The translations under genes were made by a program, and so were the position numbers. The notes under the pieces are model-generated. The model worked only from the letters and a program-made list of their open reading frames with translations, searched no databases and had not been told where the DNA came from. Shown here one piece after another: positions 14,553 through 18,907 of a DNA stretch of 18,907 nucleotides. Each line of letters begins with the position of its first letter. Position 1 is the first letter of the stretch. The stretch spans positions 1 to 18,907 of the forward strand of contig CAKZSF010000094.1 in assembly GCA_937920575.1 (NCBI GenBank). The letters run 5' to 3'. The DNA is from an uncultured Sphingomonadaceae bacterium. GTDB lineage: Bacteria > Pseudomonadota > Alphaproteobacteria > Sphingomonadales > Sphingomonadaceae.

Positions 14553-15323
14553 ATGGGCAGGATGAGCGGCAAAGTCGCAATCGTGACAGGCGGCGCTGAA
14601 GGGATCGGCGCGACCGTTGCACGGCAGTTCGTCGAGGAAGGCGGGCAAGCGCTATTGTGCGATGTGCAGATCGATAAGGCGCAGGCTCTCGCCAATGAGC
14701 TGGGCGACAATGCGCATGCGTTTGAGCTGGATGTGCGCGATCTCGATGGTTGGCATAATGCCGTGAAGGAAGTTCAGGCCAAATTTGGCAAGCTGACCAC
14801 GCTGTTCAACATCGCCGGCATTTCCGAACCGGGCAATGTGCCCGAGGGGGATCTCGACAGCTGGAAACGCACGATCGACATCAATTTGAACGGGCCATAT
14901 TTCGGAATGCGCGCGGCTTTGCCTGCAATGGAAGCGGCCGGCGAGCCCGGAGCGATTGTCAATATAGGTTCAATGATTGCAATGCGCGCGGCGGCCTTTG
15001 TGGCGGCGTATTCGGCATCAAAAGCCGGGCTTCTCGGCCTGACTCGCTCGGTCGCGCTCGATTGTGCAGAACGCGGCGTGCCAATCCGGGCCAACATGGT
15101 GCATCCCGGAGCAATCCGCACTCCGATGTATGAACGCTACAAGTTTTCAGGCGCGGCTGAACCCGAAGCGATTGAGACCGATTTTGCTGCCACTCATCCG
15201 ATGAACCGGATTGGCGAGCCCGAAGAGGTCGCCAAAGCCTGCATCTTCCTCGCCTCTGATGATGCGAGCTTCACAACGGGCTGCGACTTTACCGTTGACG
15301 GCGGCGGCAGCATCAGGAGTTAA
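14553..15323 (+). CDS. Short-chain dehydrogenase, NAD-type
   Basis: 256-residue classical SDR, with TGGAEGIG at 12-19, FNIAG at 85-89 in place of NNAG, structural Asn111, catalytic Ser140 (NIGSMIA), Tyr153 and Lys157 (YSASK), and the VDGGGS C-terminal block. Asp37 at the end of beta-2 (LLCDVQ) favours NAD(H), unlike the Arg-bearing SDRs elsewhere in the window, so it probably runs in the oxidative direction. This type resembles hydroxysteroid and 3-hydroxyacyl-CoA dehydrogenases. In this operon, oxidation of a 3-hydroxyacyl-CoA before thiolysis or of a ring hydroxyl are both reasonable. The ATG at 14553 has GGAGAGG ten bases upstream, within the end of the thiolase gene. ATG 14562 is a possible alternative start. 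Confidence 0.92.
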   Translation: MGRMSGKVAIVTGGAEGIGATVARQFVEEGGQALLCDVQIDKAQALANELGDNAHAFELDVRDLDGWHNAVKEVQAKFGKLTTLFNIAGISEPGNVPEGDLDSWKRTIDINLNGPYFGMRAALPAMEAAGEPGAIVNIGSMIAMRAAAFVAAYSASKAGLLGLTRSVALDCAERGVPIRANMVHPGAIRTPMYERYKFSGAAEPEAIETDFAATHPMNRIGEPEEVAKACIFLASDDASFTTGCDFTVDGGGSIRS

Positions 15324-15327
15324 AGCC

Positions 15328-16095
15328 ATGAGCGAACAACCAGCCACCCGAATTGATGCGCATTTTGTCGCTGCGGGCAAATATCACGATATCGATTATG
15401 CCCGATTGGAAGTTCTCAAGCTTCTGATGGAGCATCCGCAAATCCGCACGACAGTGGCAGCTGACTATTCAGGGTTGGAGCGGCTCGACCAGTGCCGCTT
15501 CCTTGTGACCTACACTTGCGATCTGATGCCCACGAAGGAACAGGCCGCGCAGCTCAAGGCATTCCTTGAAAATGGCGGCAAATGGCTGGCCCTGCATGGC
15601 ACCAATTCGATCCTCGTCTTCACCGAAGACGGTCTGGTTGATGCGCCCGAGGATCGCCCCGATGTGATGGAAATGCTCGGCACTCAATTCAAAGCGCATC
15701 CCCCGATTGGCGAATTTCCCGTCGAAGTGGTCAACAAAACGCATGAATTGACCAAAGGCATTGAAGATTTCGAGATTGTCGATGAACTCTATCTGTCGGA
15801 CGTCACCGCACCGATTGATACTTTGATGCAAACCACATTCGAAGGCGAGGCGACTGGCTTCGTCAAGGACAAATGGGACAAGACCACGGTGCCCATTCTC
15901 TACACCCGCGATATTGGCAAAGGGCGGATTGTCTACAACGCGTTGGGCCATTGCCGCGGCCATTATGACCTGCCTGGAATGCAGGATTTCTACCCGCATA
16001 AGGAAATGTGCGCGTGGAATTATGACGTCTATTACGACATGCTGCGCCGCTCGGTTGCCTGGGCCATGCGAGACAACACGCAAGACGAGGACTGA
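15328..16095 (+). CDS. ThuA-like domain protein (class I glutaminase-like fold)
   Basis: 255-residue protein matching the ThuA-like family. Shared features are a first strand leading into VAAGKYHD near 14-21, the GGKWLALHG turn at 83-91 that occupies the place of the glutamine-amidotransferase nucleophile elbow, DELYL at 152-156, and GKGRIVYNALGH at 197-208. There is no Cys at the elbow, so no amidotransferase chemistry is expected. Biochemical roles of this family are poorly known; named members sit in sugar-utilisation loci. Here it lies between an SDR (four bases) and an acyl-CoA dehydrogenase (five bases), which suggests a role in the acyl-CoA or ring-degradation pathway. The ATG at 15328 follows CAGGAG. 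An in-frame ATG at 15211 lies inside the SDR gene and is rejected. Confidence 0.84.
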   Translation: MSEQPATRIDAHFVAAGKYHDIDYARLEVLKLLMEHPQIRTTVAADYSGLERLDQCRFLVTYTCDLMPTKEQAAQLKAFLENGGKWLALHGTNSILVFTEDGLVDAPEDRPDVMEMLGTQFKAHPPIGEFPVEVVNKTHELTKGIEDFEIVDELYLSDVTAPIDTLMQTTFEGEATGFVKDKWDKTTVPILYTRDIGKGRIVYNALGHCRGHYDLPGMQDFYPHKEMCAWNYDVYYDMLRRSVAWAMRDNTQDED

Positions 16096-16100
16096 CCGCG

Positions 16101-17309
16101 ATGGATATGGACTTCTCCTCTCAAGATTTGGCCTTTCGTGAGGAAGTGCGCGAATTCTTGGCGGCTAACTTACCCGAACATTTGAAAGCTGGCGCGCGCC
16201 AAACACCCGGTGTCTTTGTTGAACCCGACATTGGTATGGAATGGCACCGCATTCTCAATGATCGCGGATGGATCGCGCCCCATTGGCCCAAAGAAGATGG
16301 CGGCACAGGCTGGACCCCGACGCAGAAATTTATCTTCGAGAAAGAATGCGCGCTGGCTGGTGCTCCGGGCATTTCGATCCTTGGCTTACGGCTTGTCGGG
16401 CCGGTGATTTGCGCCTTTGGAACGCCCGAACAAAAAGAACGCTTCCTCCCCAAAATTCTCTCGGGCGAGAATTACTGGTGCCAAGGCTATTCTGAACCGG
16501 GCAGCGGATCCGACCTCGCATCGCTCAAGACATCGGCGCGATTGGAGGGCGATAAGTACATCGTCAATGGATCCAAAATCTGGACCACCCACGCGCATCA
16601 TGCCGATTGGATCTTCGCGCTCGTTCGCACCAACACCGAAGTGAAAAAGCAGGCAGGTATCACGTTCCTGCTGCTGCCTATGGACCAGGCCGGCATAGAG
16701 GTGACCCCGATTATGTCGATGTCGGGCGATCACGAGGTCAACCAGGTGTTCTTCACAGATGCAGAGACAACGGTCGAGAACCGCATTGGCGAAGAAGGGC
16801 AAGGCTGGGCCATTGCCAAGTTCCTGCTCGAGAATGAGCGCGGCGGATCGTGCTTTGCTCCGCGTCTGCTCCAAAATATCGCGGAATTGTCGGCTTTGGC
16901 AGATGCGCAACCATCCGGCGTCAATGGCGCACTGGCACATGACCGGCGCATTCGCGACCGCTTGTCACGCGTCAAATTGGATGCAGAGGCGCTGGAGGTA
17001 ACAGAACTGCGCATTCTGGCGGATCTGGCCAAAGGTCGCCAACCGGGCCCGCAAACCTCGCTTGTGAAAATGCTCAGCTCCAACATCACGCAAGAAGTTG
17101 ATACTTTGAGGCTTGAGCTCTTGGGCCATGATGCTCTGCAATTGCCGCTCGACCGGCCACTTTATGGCAATGAAGCGCCCGAACCCATCGGCAGCGAAAT
17201 CGCGCAAGTCGCGATGGGCAATTATCTCAACAATCGTGCCTCCACGATCTTTGGCGGATCGGACGAAGTGCAAAAGAACATCATCGCGAAAACAGTCTTG
17301 GGGCTGTAG
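16101..17309 (+). CDS. Acyl-CoA dehydrogenase with helix-G catalytic glutamate
   Basis: 402-residue acyl-CoA dehydrogenase that should introduce a C2-C3 double bond in an acyl-CoA using FAD. It shows the N-terminal helical domain, the GYSEPGSGSDLASL flavin/substrate segment at 129-142, IVNGSKIWTTHAHHADW at 154-170, and the C-terminal IFGGSDEVQKNII at 383-395. The MCAD catalytic Glu position is Gly here (FGGS). Glu246 in LENERGG aligns with the helix-G base of isovaleryl-CoA and long-chain dehydrogenases, so the active site should be functional. This arrangement is seen in catalytic subunits of heterotetrameric steroid side-chain acyl-CoA dehydrogenases. The partner lacking a base is probably the product at 11887-12963. 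The ATG lies five bases after the ThuA-like stop. Confidence 0.93.
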   Translation: MDMDFSSQDLAFREEVREFLAANLPEHLKAGARQTPGVFVEPDIGMEWHRILNDRGWIAPHWPKEDGGTGWTPTQKFIFEKECALAGAPGISILGLRLVGPVICAFGTPEQKERFLPKILSGENYWCQGYSEPGSGSDLASLKTSARLEGDKYIVNGSKIWTTHAHHADWIFALVRTNTEVKKQAGITFLLLPMDQAGIEVTPIMSMSGDHEVNQVFFTDAETTVENRIGEEGQGWAIAKFLLENERGGSCFAPRLLQNIAELSALADAQPSGVNGALAHDRRIRDRLSRVKLDAEALEVTELRILADLAKGRQPGPQTSLVKMLSSNITQEVDTLRLELLGHDALQLPLDRPLYGNEAPEPIGSEIAQVAMGNYLNNRASTIFGGSDEVQKNIIAKTVLGL

Positions 17310-17350
17310 CCGATACTGGCCAAGCCCCTCTTCACTTAGGACACAATTTC

Positions 17351-18253
17351 ATGGACGTATCAAAGCTCATGTTCCGCGAGGATCTGATGAAAGACCAGCG
17401 TATTCTGGTCACCGGCGGCGGAACAGGATTGGGCCGAGAAATGGCCGAAAGTTTCCTGAAATTGGGCGCGACAGTCTACATTTGCGGGCGGCGGCAGAAC
17501 AAGCTGGATGAGACAGCCGCTGATCTGATGGGCGCTCACGGCGGAAAGGTCGTGGCGCATGCCTGCGATATTCGCGATGCCGATGCGATCCACGCGATGG
17601 TCGATGAGATTTGGGCCGATGGCGGCGCCTTGACCGGCGTTGTAAACAATGCGGCGGGCAATTTTATCAGCCGCACTGAAGATCTGTCCGTCAACGGCTT
17701 CAACGCGATTGCCGACATTGTGATGCGTGGCACGTTTTACGTGACGTTGGACATTGGCAAGCGGCTGATTGCGGAGGGCAAAAAGGCCAGCTTTCTTTCG
17801 ATCCTAACCACGTGGGTGTGGTCGGGCAGCGCCTTTGTCGTACCCTCTGCGATGTCGAAGACCGCGATCAACGCCATGACTCAAAGTTTAGCGACCGAAT
17901 GGGGCCGCTACGGTTTGCGCTTCAACGCTATTGCGCCGGGTCTTTTCCCGACCAAGGGGATGAGCGCAAGGCTGTCACCCGGAGGCAGCGGAGACAATTC
18001 CAAAAACGAGCTGAACCCAATGGGCCGACCGGGCGAAATGCACGAGCTAGCAAATCTCGCGACTTTCCTGATGGGGCCGGGTGCAGAATATGTGAACGGG
18101 CAAACCATTGCGATCGATGGCGCGGGTTATCAAGCCAATGGCGGCACCTTCTATTCACAGCTCCAAGGGCTGGGTGATGCGGAATGGGATATGATGCGCC
18201 AAATGATCAAAGGCACGAACGAAAAAGACAAGGCGGACCGGGGTAAGGCTTAA
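17351..18253 (+). CDS. 2,4-dienoyl-CoA reductase-like SDR
   Basis: 300-residue SDR most like peroxisomal/mitochondrial 2,4-dienoyl-CoA reductases. Features: TGGGTGLG at 21-28, GRR at 46-48 favouring NADP(H), NNAAGNF near 99-105, and GSAFVVPSAMSK near 159-170 in which Ser166 and Lys170 match the Ser/Lys pair of the dienoyl reductases. By that alignment, the catalytic Tyr of human DECR1 is replaced by Trp155 (TTWVWSG) and the active-site Asn by Arg126 (DIVMRGT). A polar C-terminal tail extends beyond the fold. Reduction of a conjugated dienoyl-CoA is the family reaction; with these changes, activity or substrate may differ. The start is uncertain: ATG 17351 is used, but ATG 17369 (MFREDL) also fits the family start. 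Last gene of the operon, 41 bases after the acyl-CoA dehydrogenase. Confidence 0.9.
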   Translation: MDVSKLMFREDLMKDQRILVTGGGTGLGREMAESFLKLGATVYICGRRQNKLDETAADLMGAHGGKVVAHACDIRDADAIHAMVDEIWADGGALTGVVNNAAGNFISRTEDLSVNGFNAIADIVMRGTFYVTLDIGKRLIAEGKKASFLSILTTWVWSGSAFVVPSAMSKTAINAMTQSLATEWGRYGLRFNAIAPGLFPTKGMSARLSPGGSGDNSKNELNPMGRPGEMHELANLATFLMGPGAEYVNGQTIAIDGAGYQANGGTFYSQLQGLGDAEWDMMRQMIKGTNEKDKADRGKA

Positions 18254-18286
18254 CATCGCCGCCTCGGCCCTCCCTGTCGCGCGCAC

Positions 18287-18907
18287 TCAGCTTCCAGTGG
18301 CATCTGCCAACGCTTGCGCGGTTTTGTAATCCGGCTTGCCGTTGTTGAGGCGCAGCGAACGGTCGGTAAACACATACGCCCTCGGGATTTTGTAGCCCGC
18401 AAGTCCCTCTCGCGCGCATGTGTCGAGTGCGTCTTCCAATCCATCAGGAGCATCTTCGGCTTGCACCACGGCCACCACTTTGCGGCCAAAGCGAGGATCG
18501 GGCAGGCTCACCACGCGCACATCGGCAACGCCAGAATGCTCTTGTAACACCGCCTCGACTTCTTCGGGGAAGACCTTTTCCCCGCCGGTGTTGATGCACA
18601 TATTGTCGCGGCCAATGAAATCCATCGTGCCATCCGCTGCCCAGCGCGCCCGGTCTCCCGTCATCAAATAGCGTTGTCCGTCAATTACCGGGAATGTTGC
18701 AGCGTTGATCTCATCCTCGCCCAAATAGCCCAGCGGCAATGCTCCCGAGCGAGCGACAATACCGATGCCTTCTTCGCCTGGCTTGATTTCAGTCAGATCG
18801 GCATCGAACAATTTGGTGGAGCGGCCCGGTAAAGCGGCAAACTTGCCGCCTCCCGATGACCCAGCAGCGGTGGTGACGACAATGGCCGTACCCGAACTTT
18901 CGCTCGA
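18287..18907 (-). CDS. Acyl-CoA synthetase (AMP-binding), N-terminal part beyond window
   Basis: C-terminal ~206 residues of a second ANL-superfamily acyl-CoA synthetase on the minus strand. The frame is open to the right edge, so the start is outside the window. Visible blocks: TGDRARWAADGTMDFIGRD, then INTGGEKVFPEEVEAVL leading into the lid domain, and LNNGKPDYKTA with the catalytic lysine near the C-terminus. It resembles the fatty-acid/steroid-acid CoA ligase group but is clearly different from the enzyme at the left edge (for example GKPDYK against GKILRR), so the two probably activate different acids. It is convergent with the dienoyl-CoA-reductase-like gene across 33 bases, where no T-rich terminator is visible. 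Confidence 0.92.
   Translation of the reverse strand, partial: SSESSGTAIVVTTAAGSSGGGKFAALPGRSTKLFDADLTEIKPGEEGIGIVARSGALPLGYLGEDEINAATFPVIDGQRYLMTGDRARWAADGTMDFIGRDNMCINTGGEKVFPEEVEAVLQEHSGVADVRVVSLPDPRFGRKVVAVVQAEDAPDGLEDALDTCAREGLAGYKIPRAYVFTDRSLRLNNGKPDYKTAQALADATGS

Overview
This window carries a dense catabolic island, most likely from an alphaproteobacterium of the Sphingomonadales (Erythrobacteraceae-like). That assignment is an inference from gene content, moderately high GC, compact gene packing and GGAG-type ribosome-binding sites; no rRNA, tRNA or marker gene is present to confirm it. I see no insertion sequence, phage gene, CRISPR array, tRNA or rRNA, and no gene-free stretch longer than about 150 bases. 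All 18 genes can be placed in known enzyme folds. Two, at the window edges, are partial acyl-CoA synthetases.

Layout. (A) 1-5768: the 3' part of an acyl-CoA synthetase (+); a 3-ketosteroid-dehydrogenase-like flavoprotein (-) divergent from a short-chain dehydrogenase (SDR, +); a second SDR (-) divergent from a three-gene + strand group made of a SnoaL-like NTF2-fold protein, an antibiotic-biosynthesis-monooxygenase-like (ABM) protein and a MobA-type molybdenum cofactor guanylyltransferase. (B) 5796-10501: a zinc-free MDR reductase (-) divergent from a + strand operon of a large molybdopterin oxidoreductase, a paralogous MDR reductase and a limonene-epoxide-hydrolase-like protein. (C) 10649-18253: a tightly packed + strand operon of cytochrome P450, acyl-CoA dehydrogenase, DUF35 OB-fold protein, SCP2/Ltp-type thiolase, SDR, ThuA-like protein, second acyl-CoA dehydrogenase and 2,4-dienoyl-CoA-reductase-like SDR. 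(D) A second partial acyl-CoA synthetase (-) faces it at the right edge.

How it fits together (inference). P450 oxidation, CoA activation, two complementary acyl-CoA dehydrogenase subunits, a thiolase/aldolase with a DUF35 partner, several SDRs and a KstD-like flavoprotein together resemble degradation of a steroid, terpenoid or other branched or alicyclic carboxylate. The less usual part is a bis-MGD molybdoenzyme flanked by two related enone/enal reductases, with its own cofactor-maturation gene nearby, plus a ThuA-like protein inside the beta-oxidation operon. No hydratase (MaoC or crotonase), transporter or transcription regulator is visible, so the pathway must continue outside the window. 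Perfect inverted repeats in two divergent intergenic regions and ahead of the P450 operon are candidate operators.
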